From the NCBI GenBank assembly GCA_903899885.1, contig CAIULK010000092.1:1-39584 (forward strand): a stretch of 39,584 nucleotides of DNA. The letters are read 5' to 3'. This stretch comes from an uncultured Rhodospirillaceae bacterium (GTDB lineage Bacteria; Pseudomonadota; Alphaproteobacteria; Rhodospirillales; Magnetospirillaceae). The position numbers and the translations under genes are program-made. This document shows positions 32,151 to 39,584 of this stretch, in pieces (within the stretch, counting starts at the first letter, position 1; each line of letters opens with the position of its first letter). A model generated the notes under the pieces. It was given only the letters and a program-made list of their open reading frames with translations. It ran no database searches and had not been told where the DNA came from.

Positions 32151-33926
32151 TTACCGGATAACAGAGAATTGGCCGGCTGTGTAGCCATGACCGCTGGCCG
32201 ACGGATCGAATGGGATAAAGCGCCCCCCGGCGGGTTTGCCATCGTATTGATCAAACACCCGGATGCCGGGTTGACCTGTATCCGGGTTATTTGCATACCC
32301 CAAGAATATCGCCGCATGATTCTGGCCGGACACCCCCTTGTATTGGCCGTCGGTAAAACTGGCGATCGCCGTGCCGGGTTGCAGCGGCGGATCATTCGGC
32401 CCTTTGATGCCGTCGCCGGGTTTCCAAGTTTTTGTCGATCCTAGCTCGGGAATGAAATACTTAACGAGCGGTGCGCACTGTGTCCCGTTACCGGTGTCTT
32501 TATCAATTTTTTGGGCGAGATAGCCATTGTCGCCCTTGGCGGCGGCGATTTTTGCCAGTTCCTCCTCGGTCTTCGGGACAATGTGGCCTTGCGGCGGTGT
32601 ATTGTTGGCGGCGCCATTATTTTGAGTGTTCTGCCCGCCGGACAAAGCGTCGTTGGATGCCGCGTCACTCGAAGAGGCATTGACGGCGGTGGTGTCGAGA
32701 TTGGCTGTGGTGGACCCCACCCCGTTCGCCGAGGGACTTTCCGCCGATGCCGCGCCGCCGTTCATCGGGTCGGTGATGTCCTTGGGCGGGGGTTGGTCCT
32801 GCGTGTCCTTCCCGGGATTGGTGGTCTCGGGCGGGGCCTCGGAGTCGTCTTCATTATCATCGGTGGTGTCGGCACAGTCGATGGAGGTGTTGTCCAAGGA
32901 ATCCGGCGACGTATCGAGAGGCTCGCCCCGCGCATCCGCCACGGGTTCCTCGCCCCGCGCGTTGCGCAGCAACACGGCGCGGATGTTGTCGCGAATCCCG
33001 GCTGGGGCGCGGTCCCAGGCGGCGCGGACGGCGGGATCCAGCGCGCACAGCTGGTGTTCGTCGATCGGGCGGCGGTCGTCGAGCGCGGCGCGCAACAGAG
33101 TGTCGCGGATGTGCCGGGCGGCGTCGGAGCGGGCGGCGAAGGCGGCGGCGGTTTTGGCGGCACGGCGGTGATCGAGGATGGTGCGGGCCTCGCCCTCGTC
33201 CAACGGCGGGGGCGTGAGGCCGTGTTGCACCGCGGCCCAATGCAAGCGTGCGGCTTCGGCGGCGAGGCGGGTTTTCAGCCGGTGTTCGGCGGCGGGGTGC
33301 CCGGTGCTTGCGATCAAGGCGCGGTGGCGGTTGAAGAAGGCGTTGGCCGCCAGCGGGTCTTGGTCAAGCAAACGGTTGAGGACCGTGGTGGCGATAAGGT
33401 GGCGGAAACGGGCGAGGCGGGCTTGCACCGCCGTATCCGGTTGCGTGGTGCGCTGGCCGTGGCCACGGATTTCCGCCTCGCCGGCTTTTTCCAGATCCAG
33501 GAAGGCGGCGGGGTCACTGGCGTGATCGGCGGCATCGAGGATCAGCAGCCGCAACAGCCGGTCGCTGCCCTGGGTCCACCAGCGGGCGCGCTGGGTTTCG
33601 GCATGGCGGGTCAGGCGGCGGGATTCGAGATCGCGGTAGGCGGCGGATTGGCGGTCGAATTGGGCGCGCGCCGCGCCCGGCGGCATCGCATCGCGAAGTT
33701 CGCATCGCAGGCGCTCGATGTCGCCCAGCACCGAGGGCAAGGCGGCCAGGGCCTCGCCGACCGGGCGGCGGTGTTGTTGCAGACGAATCGCCCGCAGGCG
33801 GGTGTGGAAATCGCGACCCAGGGCCAAGGCAGCCTCGGTGCGGGTGTTCAGGCTGCGCACGCGGGCCGGTTCGGGGGGCTCGGGCGGCGGGGCGGCGAAA
33901 TAATCGGAAAGGGTGATGGTTCCCAT
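32151..33926 (-). CDS. Putative effector: phage-virion-like helical region plus BPSL0067/NlpC-P60-like domain
   Basis: 591 aa. Residues 1–~345 are helical and charged, with phrases such as L-L-D-Q-D-P-L-A-A-N-A-F-F-N-R-H that resemble phage internal-virion or tail proteins. Residues ~350–479 are a low-complexity Asn/Ser/Pro linker. Residues 480–591 match the BPSL0067 family: Q-C-A-P-L-V-K with Cys484, W-K-P-G-D, P-G-T-A-I-A-S-F, N-H-A-A-I-F-L-G with His537, and V-F-D-Q-Y-D-G. BPSL0067 proteins have, to my knowledge, an NlpC/P60-like fold, so a peptidoglycan amidase/peptidase toxin is likely. There is no signal peptide, so delivery would need a secretion system or lysis; none is in the window. 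Confidence 0.7.
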   Translation of the reverse strand: MGTITLSDYFAAPPPEPPEPARVRSLNTRTEAALALGRDFHTRLRAIRLQQHRRPVGEALAALPSVLGDIERLRCELRDAMPPGAARAQFDRQSAAYRDLESRRLTRHAETQRARWWTQGSDRLLRLLILDAADHASDPAAFLDLEKAGEAEIRGHGQRTTQPDTAVQARLARFRHLIATTVLNRLLDQDPLAANAFFNRHRALIASTGHPAAEHRLKTRLAAEAARLHWAAVQHGLTPPPLDEGEARTILDHRRAAKTAAAFAARSDAARHIRDTLLRAALDDRRPIDEHQLCALDPAVRAAWDRAPAGIRDNIRAVLLRNARGEEPVADARGEPLDTSPDSLDNTSIDCADTTDDNEDDSEAPPETTNPGKDTQDQPPPKDITDPMNGGAASAESPSANGVGSTTANLDTTAVNASSSDAASNDALSGGQNTQNNGAANNTPPQGHIVPKTEEELAKIAAAKGDNGYLAQKIDKDTGNGTQCAPLVKYFIPELGSTKTWKPGDGIKGPNDPPLQPGTAIASFTDGQYKGVSGQNHAAIFLGYANNPDTGQPGIRVFDQYDGKPAGGRFIPFDPSASGHGYTAGQFSVIR

Positions 33927-34010
33927 GACACGCTCGACAACAGTGGAGGTGTCTTAGGGATAAAAGAGGTGATGCGTGTTCGGCAACGCAATTATTTGCG
34001 TTACCGCAAC

Positions 34011-34541
34011 TTATGGCGCTTGCAGGCCGGGAATCGGAATGAGCGCGGGGACCACCCATTTGACTCCGGGCTCGGCCAGCAGGGTTTCCTTGGCCGCTTC
34101 GGCGTCTTGGGCCGTGGCGGCATGGCCCAGCAGATAGGCCACCCCGTTGACCACCCGCACATCGTAATTCGCGGTCAAGCGGGCTTTCAGCGCGTGCTCG
34201 CGCGGGGAGTCGGGCAAGAAACGCTCCAACCCATCGGCTTCGGTCAGTTGGATTTCGTCTTGCAATTGGTCCGGTCCGGTCAGGGCGGCGGCGGCGTGCT
34301 CGGCGCGCTGGCGCTGTTCCGGTTTGACCACGGCGCCGGTCAGCAGCACGCGGCCCTCCCAGGCGGTGGCGGTGACCGTGCGAAAGGCGGTGGCGTCGAG
34401 GACGCGGATCGCCGCGGTGACCGTGCGGCCGAGGTCGGTGTCTTGGGCCTGAATTTGCGGCGAGCGTTGCGGCACGACCGGCCCGGCGCATCCGGCCAGC
34501 AACAGGCACAGCAGCGCCAGGCGGCGTTTAGCTCCGGGCAT
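34011..34541 (-). CDS. BON-domain lipoprotein
   Basis: 176 aa. The lipoprotein signal is L-A-L-L-C-L-L-L-A-G-C. Two BON-type repeats follow: W-E-G-R-V-L-L-T-G-A-V near 62–72, and Y-D-V-R-V-V-N-G-V-A-Y-L-L-G-H-A near 125–140. BON proteins (OsmY/DolP-like) bind phospholipid in the periplasm. It overlaps the TVP38-like gene by 14 nt and so is probably co-transcribed. 84 bp (33927–34010) separate it from the effector gene. Confidence 0.88.
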   Translation of the reverse strand: MPGAKRRLALLCLLLAGCAGPVVPQRSPQIQAQDTDLGRTVTAAIRVLDATAFRTVTATAWEGRVLLTGAVVKPEQRQRAEHAAAALTGPDQLQDEIQLTEADGLERFLPDSPREHALKARLTANYDVRVVNGVAYLLGHAATAQDAEAAKETLLAEPGVKWVVPALIPIPGLQAP

Positions 34542-35220
34542 CGGGCAGCTCCTCGGGCAGACCTTGGCGGGCGCGGACCCGGCGCCACAAAACCAGCCCC
34601 AAAACGGTCGAGCCGATGAACAAGGCCACGCCCACGCCGATCCGCAAGGCGGGGTCCAGCGCGAAACCCGACCCCAGCAGCGCGAAAATGAAGGATTGCG
34701 GCCAAAAGCCCAGGGCCGAGGCCAGGAAAAACGGTGCCGGGCGCACGCCCGCCATGCCGCCCGCCAGATTGGTCGCCAGATTGTTCGAAAAGGGCGAAAG
34801 GCGGATCGCCAGGGTCATGCTGAAATCGTGGCCCTCCAACGCCTCGTCGATCCGCTTGATCCAGTGGGGGAAGCGGCGCACCAGAAAATCGCGGCCGACG
34901 AAACGGGCGACATAAAACGACAGCACCGCGCCGCCCAAGGTCGCCAGGGTCGCCCACCCACTGCCCGCGAAAGCGCCGAAGGCATAGCCCGCCAAAAAGC
35001 TGGGAACTTGACGCGGCAATCCGACGGCGGTGAACAGGGCCGAGATGCCGAGAAAGAGCGCCAATCCGGCCAGTCCCTTGCCGCGCACCTCGGAATCGAT
35101 CCATCCAGCCTTCAAAAGATCGCCCAGTCCCAGGGTTTTCAGCAAAACCCCGATCACCGCCACCGTAACCAGCATCACAAGGCTTTTGACCAGCGTCTTG
35201 CGGCTAAGGCGGTTCATCAT
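34528..35220 (-). CDS. TVP38/TMEM64 (DedA-like) membrane protein
   Basis: 230 aa with about six hydrophobic segments. The family core is G-L-P-R-Q-V-P-S-F-L-A-G-Y-A-F-G, then the R-L-S-P-F-S-N-N-L-A-T-N-L-A-G region. Relatives act in lipid or undecaprenyl carrier transport. Two adjacent ATGs (35220, 35217) follow GAGGGG, which is contributed by the end of repeat copy B; 35217 has the better spacing. Confidence 0.88.
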   Translation of the reverse strand: MMNRLSRKTLVKSLVMLVTVAVIGVLLKTLGLGDLLKAGWIDSEVRGKGLAGLALFLGISALFTAVGLPRQVPSFLAGYAFGAFAGSGWATLATLGGAVLSFYVARFVGRDFLVRRFPHWIKRIDEALEGHDFSMTLAIRLSPFSNNLATNLAGGMAGVRPAPFFLASALGFWPQSFIFALLGSGFALDPALRIGVGVALFIGSTVLGLVLWRRVRARQGLPEELPDARS

Positions 35221-35229
35221 AGTGCCCCT

Positions 35230-35277
35230 CGCCGGGCGCGCGCGTCCCGCGCGCTTGGCCGCGGCCGCAATGGCCGC
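35230..35277 (-). repeat. Structured intergenic repeat, copy B
   Basis: On the minus strand: hairpin GCGGCC-ATTGC-GGCCGC (35261–35277), then GGCCAAGC, then the core hairpin GCGCGC-GGGAC-GCGCGC (35238–35254), then GCGCCCGGCG and GAGGGG, which serves as ribosome binding site for the next gene. It differs from copy A in the loop (ATTGC for ATTGA) while keeping the stem. Confidence 0.65.
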
Positions 35278-35279
35278 TG

Positions 35280-35328
35280 GAACCCGACCGGCCCGTCCGG
35301 CGCATCACGTGATGCGGTGGTCGGGTTC
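35280..35328 (-). terminator. Hairpin starting at the glycosyltransferase stop
   Basis: 35280–35289 (GAACCCGACC) and 35319–35328 (GGTCGGGTTC) are perfect partners. Between them lies an inner 16-bp palindrome (35301–35316). The stop TGA overlaps the stem. It has no T-run; it is the gene-proximal part of composite element B. Confidence 0.5.
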
Positions 35329-36055
35329 ATTCGCTTTCCACCACCGGATTGCGGGCCCGGCGCATCAGCCACATCACGCCCAGCAAATCGGGGACGCCCA
35401 CCAAGGCCCGCGCCAGATTGGAATAGTTGGATTGCCCGGCGCGGCGCGGCCGGTGATTGACCGGTACCGACACCACCGACCCCCCGGCCCGCAGGGTCAG
35501 GGCAGGCAGGAAACGGTGCATGTGGTCGAAGCGCGGCAGATCCAGGAACAGGGCGCGGGGGAACAATTTGGTGCCGCAGCCGGTATCGGGGGTGTCGTCG
35601 CCCAGCAGCCGGGCGCGGATCGCGTTGGCCAGCTTCGAGGCGATGCGTTTCGAGCGGGTGTCTTGCCGCTTGGCCCGCCAGCCGGCGATCATCAGACGAT
35701 CGCGCTGACCTTCGGGGGCGGCGCGCCAGCGCGCGAACAACGCGGGCAGATCGGCGGGATCGTTCTGGCCGTCGCCGTCCAACGTGGCGATCACCGGGGC
35801 GTGGGCATGGCGGATGCCGGTGGCGATGGCCTGGCTTTGGCCGCAGCACGCCCGGTGGCGCAGCACGCGCAAGGATGGATGGTGTTTTTTGGCCTCGGCC
35901 AGGATCGCCAAGGTGGCGTCGGTCGAACCATCATCGACGCAGACGATCTCGAAGGCGATGCGGCCCGTTAGGGCCGCCGCGATTTCCTCGATCAGGTGCC
36001 GGATGTTGTCGGCTTCGTTTTTAACCGGGACGATAACCGCAAGCTCGGGCGTCAT
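35327..36055 (-). CDS. Glycosyltransferase family 2, DPM1-like, soluble
   Basis: 242 aa, GT-A fold. Features are V-I-V-P-V-K-N-E-A-D-N, V-C-V-D-D-G-S-T-D-A-T, L-D-G-D-G-Q-N-D-P-A-D (the D-x-D site), then G-C-G-T-K-L-F-P-R and the V-N-H-R-P-R-R-A-G-Q-S-N-Y motif. It lacks the C-terminal membrane segments of GtrB. It probably transfers a sugar to a lipid carrier or to lipid A precursors. It lies 22 nt after accA on the same strand. Confidence 0.85.
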   Translation of the reverse strand: MTPELAVIVPVKNEADNIRHLIEEIAAALTGRIAFEIVCVDDGSTDATLAILAEAKKHHPSLRVLRHRACCGQSQAIATGIRHAHAPVIATLDGDGQNDPADLPALFARWRAAPEGQRDRLMIAGWRAKRQDTRSKRIASKLANAIRARLLGDDTPDTGCGTKLFPRALFLDLPRFDHMHRFLPALTLRAGGSVVSVPVNHRPRRAGQSNYSNLARALVGVPDLLGVMWLMRRARNPVVESE

Positions 36056-36077
36056 GCTGATGTCCTAAAAGGCCACG

Positions 36078-37043
36078 TCAGGTCACGACGGTGCGGCCCA
36101 TTTCCAGGAATTTTTCCCGGCGGCGCGCCCGCAGGACGCCGCCTTCCAACCCCGACAGATCGCGCAAGGCGGTTTCGATCGCTTGCCCCGCCGCCCGCAT
36201 GGTTTGGGCCGGGTCGCGGTGGGCGCCGCCCAAGGGTTCGGGGATGATCTTGTCGATCACCTTCAGGCGCAGCAGATCCTGGGCGGTCAGCTTCAAGGCC
36301 TCGGCCGCGTCGCGCGCCGCGTCGTTGCTGCGCCACAAGATCGAGGCGCAGCCCTCGGGGCTGATCACCGAATAGATCGCGTGTTCCAGCATCAACACCG
36401 TGTTGCCGACCGCCAAGGCGATGGCACCGCCCGATCCGCCCTCGCCGATGATCAACGAGACCAGGGGAACCCGCACTTCCAAACAAGCCTCGATCGAGCG
36501 GGCGATCGCCTCGGCCTGACCGCGTGCCTCGGCATCGACACCGGGATAGGCGCCGGCGGTATCGACCAGGGTGACGACCGGCACGCCGAAATGCGAGGCC
36601 ATCTCCATCAGGCGCTTTGCCTTGCGGTAGCCCTCGGGCTTGGCCATGCCGAAATTGTGTTTCAGGCGGCTGTCGGTGTCGCTGCCCTTTTCATTGCCGA
36701 TGACCATCACCGAGGCACCGTTGAAGCGCCCCAGCCCGCCGACGATCGCCGCGTCCTCGCCGAAACAGCGGTCACCGGCCAGCGGGGTGAAATCCTCGAT
36801 CAGCGCCTTGATATAGTCGCTGGCGTGCGGACGGTCGGGATGACGGGCGACCTGGGTCTTCTGCCAAGGCGCCAGTTTGGCGTAAATGGCCCGCCGCTCG
36901 CGGTCGACCTTGGCTTGCAGGCGGCCGATTTCGTCGGCGATATTGACGCCGTCACCGTCGATGCGGTGCCGCAGGTCCTCGATCATGGCCTCGAGGTTGG
37001 CGATCGGCTTTTCGAAATCCAGGATATGCATGGGCGATGTCAT
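36078..37043 (-). CDS. accA: Acetyl-CoA carboxylase carboxyltransferase subunit alpha
   Basis: 321 aa. With AccD it transfers CO2 from biotin to acetyl-CoA to give malonyl-CoA. Features are L-D-F-E-K-P-I-A-N-L-E, R-H-P-x-R-P-H-A-S-D-Y-I, V-D-T-A-G-A-Y-P-G-V-D-A-E, I-I-G-E-G-G-S-G-G-A and the S-P-E-G-C-A-S-I-L-W crotonase-fold motif. The start is taken at 37043 (M-T-S-P-M-H-I-L); M-H-I-L at 37031 is an alternative that is also close to the usual ~319 aa. The Shine-Dalgarno is weak for both. Confidence 0.95.
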   Translation of the reverse strand: MTSPMHILDFEKPIANLEAMIEDLRHRIDGDGVNIADEIGRLQAKVDRERRAIYAKLAPWQKTQVARHPDRPHASDYIKALIEDFTPLAGDRCFGEDAAIVGGLGRFNGASVMVIGNEKGSDTDSRLKHNFGMAKPEGYRKAKRLMEMASHFGVPVVTLVDTAGAYPGVDAEARGQAEAIARSIEACLEVRVPLVSLIIGEGGSGGAIALAVGNTVLMLEHAIYSVISPEGCASILWRSNDAARDAAEALKLTAQDLLRLKVIDKIIPEPLGGAHRDPAQTMRAAGQAIETALRDLSGLEGGVLRARRREKFLEMGRTVVT

Positions 37044-37124
37044 AGCCTTACCGCGCTTTTGGGGCAAGACCCTAATCGGCGCTCTTGCCATCGGCTCGAC
37101 CTTACGGGCAGACTGCGCCCGCCC

Positions 37125-37463
37125 ATGACCCGCCCGCATTCCGAAACGACCTGGAGCATTCACCGTCGCCGCCGCTGGCGCCGCCGGGTGGGTGTGGGCG
37201 CCAAGCGCGCCGCGCTGTTCGGAACCGGCGGCACGCTGCTGGTCGCCTCTGTCGCGGCGGTGCCGACGCCGTTTCCCGGTCTGGGCCTGCTGTTGTTCGC
37301 CGCCGCCTTGTATTTCATGGCGCGGGGTTCGCGCGCGGCGCGGCGCGCGGTCAAATGGTCGCGCCGCCGGATGCCGCCGTTGTCGCGCGGGCTGACCTCG
37401 ATCCGGCCGGGTCTGCCCCGGCCGATGCAGGCCTTTATCGATCAGAGCGATCCGGGGCGTTGA
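37125..37463 (+). CDS. Small membrane protein, possibly PGPGW-like
   Basis: 112 aa. A basic N-terminus (R-R-R-R-W-R-R-R) is followed by a hydrophobic hairpin: G-G-T-L-L-V-A-S-V-A-A-V-P, then P-F-P-G-L-G-L-L-L-F-A-A-A-L-Y-F-M-A-R. The P-x-P-G-x-G turn and the basic tail resemble the PGPGW family. The 3' end overlaps the convergent YeeZ-like gene by 29 nt. Moderate support. Confidence 0.6.
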   Translation: MTRPHSETTWSIHRRRRWRRRVGVGAKRAALFGTGGTLLVASVAAVPTPFPGLGLLLFAAALYFMARGSRAARRAVKWSRRRMPPLSRGLTSIRPGLPRPMQAFIDQSDPGR

Positions 37464-38280
37464 AATCCGCGCTTAACCCGTCGCGGTAGCTGGGATAGGT
37501 CAGACGGACCCCCAATTCCGTTTTGATCCGCCCGGTGGCGACGCGCTTGTTGTCGGCCCAGAAGCTTCGGGCCATCGGCGACAGGGTGGCTTGGGCGGTG
37601 TCCCAATCCTCTTCCTCCGGCGGGTCCTGTCCCAGCAGGCGGCAGGCGAAGGCGATCACCTCGGCTTGGGGGGCGGGATCGTCGTCGGCGACATTGTAGA
37701 TCGCCCCCGGGTTGGGCCGGTGGATCGAGGCCTCGATCACCCCCGCGACATCCTCGACGTGAATGCGCCCGAAAGCGTGGCCGGGTTTGACGATGCGGCG
37801 CGCGGTTCCGGCGCGGACCTGCTCCAACGCATTTCGCCCGGGGCCGTAAATTCCCGCCAGCCGGAAAATATGCGCCGACAGGCCGGACGCAAGCCACGCC
37901 CGCTCGGCGGCCAAGCGGCGGTGCGAGCGTTCCTGGGTGGGGCGCGGCGGCGTGGTTTCATCGACGGTCTCGCCGCCGAAATCGCCGTACACCCCGGTGG
38001 TCGATAGATAGCCCGCCCAGGTGACCCCCGCCGCGGCAAGAAAGGGCAGCACCGGATCGCCCAGCGGGCCGGGCGGAATGGTCGAAACCAGATGAGTGAC
38101 CCCATGCAGGACGCGGGCGTCCAACGGGTGATCGGGATCGAACACCAGGGTCCTTACCCCCGGCACGCCGGCGCAATCACCCGCCCGCACCGTGGCGGTG
38201 ACCGTCCATCCGGCGGCGGCCATCCGGCGCGCGATCACCCGGCCGCAAAATCCCAGGCCGAAGACAAACACATGCGGCAT
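37435..38280 (-). CDS. NAD(P)-binding SDR-like protein (YeeZ family)
   Basis: 281 aa. The N-terminal Rossmann motif is V-F-G-L-G-F-C-G-R-V-I-A. L-S-T-T-G-V-Y-G-D-F-G-G follows, then I-F-R-L-A-G-I-Y-G-P-G-R-N and Y-N-V-A-D-D-D-P. The YxxxK motif is missing, as in YeeZ-type atypical SDRs, so a classic dehydrogenase function is unlikely. The start at 38280 is chosen because AAGGAG lies 9 nt upstream. It is divergent from the TPR gene across 73 bp. Confidence 0.85.
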   Translation of the reverse strand: MPHVFVFGLGFCGRVIARRMAAAGWTVTATVRAGDCAGVPGVRTLVFDPDHPLDARVLHGVTHLVSTIPPGPLGDPVLPFLAAAGVTWAGYLSTTGVYGDFGGETVDETTPPRPTQERSHRRLAAERAWLASGLSAHIFRLAGIYGPGRNALEQVRAGTARRIVKPGHAFGRIHVEDVAGVIEASIHRPNPGAIYNVADDDPAPQAEVIAFACRLLGQDPPEEEDWDTAQATLSPMARSFWADNKRVATGRIKTELGVRLTYPSYRDGLSADFNAPDRSDR

Positions 38281-38353
38281 CGATGATGGCTCCTTGCCAG
38301 ACGCGGCGGGTTGTTCCACTTATAACCCGATTGGCCGTTGATCGGGGACCCCC

Positions 38354-39097
38354 ATGCGCGCCGTTTTGCTTGTTCTCAGTCTTATCTTGTTGTCCGCCAG
38401 CGCCGGGGCGCAAACCTTCGACCCGTTGACGGAGTACCATAAGTGCCTGATTCTGGCTCAAACCCAGCCCGAGGAAGGGTGGGAGGAGGCGCTGGCTTGG
38501 CAATCGCTGGGCGGTGGCGAGGCGGCCCGTCATTGCGCCGCCATCGCCTTGATCAAGCTTGGCAAGTACGAGGAGGCGGCGACCCGCCTGGAAGCGCTGG
38601 CCCAAGACAGCAAGCGCGACGAGGCGACGCGGGCCGAAATGCTGGCCCAGGCGGGACAATCTTGGCTGCTGGCGCGCTCCATCGACCGGGCCGAGGCGGA
38701 TCAGCGGTTGGCGTTGGGTTTGATGCCGGGCAAGCCCGATCTGCTGCTTGATCACGCCGTCACCCTGGCCGAGGCGCACCATTATAAAGAGGCCGCCGAC
38801 GATCTGTCCGAGGTGCTGCGCCGCCAGCCCAACCGGATCGAGGCCTTGGCGCTGCGGGCCAGCGCATACCGCTATCTCAACCAGACCGACGGGGCCCGAA
38901 GCGATATCGACCGCGCCTTGGAACTCGATCCCGATTATCCCGACGCCCTGCTGGAACGCGGGATTCAGCGCCGCATCCGGGGCGACAATGCCGGCGCCCG
39001 CGAGGACTGGCTGAAAATCGTGCAAACGGTCCCCAAGGGCACGGTTCTGGACGAGGCTCAACGCAATCTGGAGCTGCTTGATGTCAAATCGAAGTGA
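38354..39097 (+). CDS. Exported TPR-repeat protein
   Basis: 247 aa with an N-terminal signal peptide (L-L-V-L-S-L-I-L-L-S-A-S-A-G-A-Q). Several tetratricopeptide repeats follow (H-Y-K-E-A-A-D-D-L-S-E-V-L-R, then R-S-D-I-D-R-A-L-E-L-D-P-D-Y-P-D-A). It is probably a periplasmic protein-interaction scaffold. The next gene starts inside its last codons (17-nt overlap). Confidence 0.82.
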   Translation: MRAVLLVLSLILLSASAGAQTFDPLTEYHKCLILAQTQPEEGWEEALAWQSLGGGEAARHCAAIALIKLGKYEEAATRLEALAQDSKRDEATRAEMLAQAGQSWLLARSIDRAEADQRLALGLMPGKPDLLLDHAVTLAEAHHYKEAADDLSEVLRRQPNRIEALALRASAYRYLNQTDGARSDIDRALELDPDYPDALLERGIQRRIRGDNAGAREDWLKIVQTVPKGTVLDEAQRNLELLDVKSK

Positions 39098-39509
39098 CAC
39101 CCGTCTGTTCGCCGACATCGCCCCCGGCGAATTCGTCACCGCCTTGGTGTCGGGCCGTCCGACGCTGTGCCTGAAAGTCGAGCGGATCGGCAAGGAACAT
39201 GTCAGCCATTACCTGATTCCCCTGGATCCGCTGGAGGACCGAAGCAGCCTGGCCCTGATCTGCGTCGATCCGGCGGGCGAGACAGTGCCCGAGGGCGGCA
39301 TCGCCCTGGTGTTCGATGAAATCGATGAAATCGGCGGGCCGGAGCCGGGCGATGTGTTCGTTTGCCGTTTCGGCACCTTCTTGAAAGTGATCGACGATCC
39401 CCGCGCCCAACGGGTGCATGCCTATGTCGATGTCGAAACCGGGCTGTTGCGCCCGCGCATGGAACGCGATGTCGAGCGGCGTCTGACGTGGCGGGTCCGC
39501 CGGGGCTAA
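39081..39509 (+). CDS. Hypothetical protein, 142 aa
   Basis: Starts at the ATG at 39081 (an in-frame TTG sits at 39078) with GGAG 7 nt upstream, overlapping the TPR gene by 17 nt. A soluble, acidic protein with β-rich phrases (G-E-F-V-T-A-L-V-S-G-R-P-T-L-C-L-K-V and P-G-D-V-F-V-C-R-F-G-T-F). No family recognised. Its stop is part of hairpin D. Confidence 0.7.
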   Translation: MSNRSDTRLFADIAPGEFVTALVSGRPTLCLKVERIGKEHVSHYLIPLDPLEDRSSLALICVDPAGETVPEGGIALVFDEIDEIGGPEPGDVFVCRFGTFLKVIDDPRAQRVHAYVDVETGLLRPRMERDVERRLTWRVRRG

Positions 39510-39545
39510 AGCGGTTTGCGCTTAATCTGGCGCAAACCGCTTTAG
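39506..39545 (+). terminator. 16-bp perfect hairpin overlapping the stop codon
   Basis: 39506–39521 (CTAAAGCGGTTTGCGC) and 39530–39545 are perfect reverse complements with an 8-nt loop. The TAA stop (39507–39509) lies in the left arm. The first part of composite element D. Confidence 0.6.
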
Positions 39546-39584
39546 CATTGAGCGAGCGGCCAAGGGCGCGGACGCGCCCGCTTA
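39545..39584 (+). repeat. Structured intergenic repeat, copy D (cut by window end)
   Basis: GC-ATTGA-GC remnant of the small hairpin, then CGGCCAAG and the core hairpin GGGCGC-GGAC-GCGCCC (39564–39579). The arms differ from copies B and C (GCGCGC) but pair perfectly, and the GGAC loop is kept. Confidence 0.6.

Noticed and set aside
29435-34000. Complete prophage
   Set aside because: Only one protein has a phage-virion-like part; there is no integrase, terminase, capsid, portal or lysis module.

Overview
The window looks like a GC-rich alphaproteobacterial chromosome segment, most likely from a Rhodospirillales-type organism; I cannot name the species. The evidence is the very high GC, the blocks secB–Tim44-like–mltA–Smr and DUF3576–leuS–lptE–holA (arrangements I associate with alphaproteobacteria), and tightly packed genes with ATGA/GTGA overlaps. 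No rRNA, tRNA or CRISPR array was seen.

Left part (1–5929): the first codons of an IS630-type transposase at the window edge, a small hypothetical ORF, ribA with a degenerate RibB-like N-terminus, a divergent winged-helix regulator with a pseudo-receiver, then secB and, divergently, an operon of a Tim44-like protein, MltA lytic transglycosylase, an unknown membrane protein and an Smr-domain protein.

Surface polysaccharide operon (17597 down to 5917, all minus strand): cupin (FdtA/WxcM-like), C-methyltransferase, UXS-like epimerase, Gfo/Idh oxidoreductase, AsnB-type amidotransferase, HAD phosphatase, fused MDR–Gfo/Idh oxidoreductase, WecA/WbpL-like initiating glycosyltransferase with its partner epimerase, and ManC. 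Nearly every junction is a 1–4 nt overlap. It makes activated, probably amidated or C-methylated sugars and starts the lipid-linked glycan. No flippase, polymerase or export genes are present here.

Housekeeping and LPS core (17698–29419): holA, lptE, leuS, a DUF3576 lipoprotein, three glycosyltransferases, a polysaccharide deacetylase, a DUF2478–DUF364 fusion facing moaA, and a GtrB-like membrane glycosyltransferase.

Accessory island (about 29435–33926): the most unusual region. A 591-aa protein combines a helical N-terminus that resembles phage virion proteins, a low-complexity linker and a C-terminal BPSL0067/NlpC-P60-like cysteine hydrolase domain. Directly downstream is a secreted cysteine-containing protein that would fit a periplasmic immunity protein. 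Further downstream lie an ORF without a start, an ORF that fuses a second copy of the toxin linker to the C-terminal half of an immunity-like protein, and a second secreted immunity-like gene whose signal peptide and body are in different frames across a G8 tract. This looks like a polymorphic effector–immunity locus with a recombined remnant.

Right part (34011–39584): BON-domain lipoprotein, TVP38/DedA-like membrane protein, another glycosyltransferase, accA, a small membrane protein, a YeeZ-like NAD(P)-binding protein, a TPR protein and a small unknown.

Scattered through the window are four copies of a structured, GC-rich intergenic element at about 2257, 23480, 35230 and 39506. Each lies on the strand of the preceding gene just after or overlapping its stop codon. 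Each has a gene-specific hairpin followed by a conserved core hairpin whose arms differ between copies while pairing and a G-G-A-C-type loop are kept. One copy is flanked by 13-bp direct repeats.
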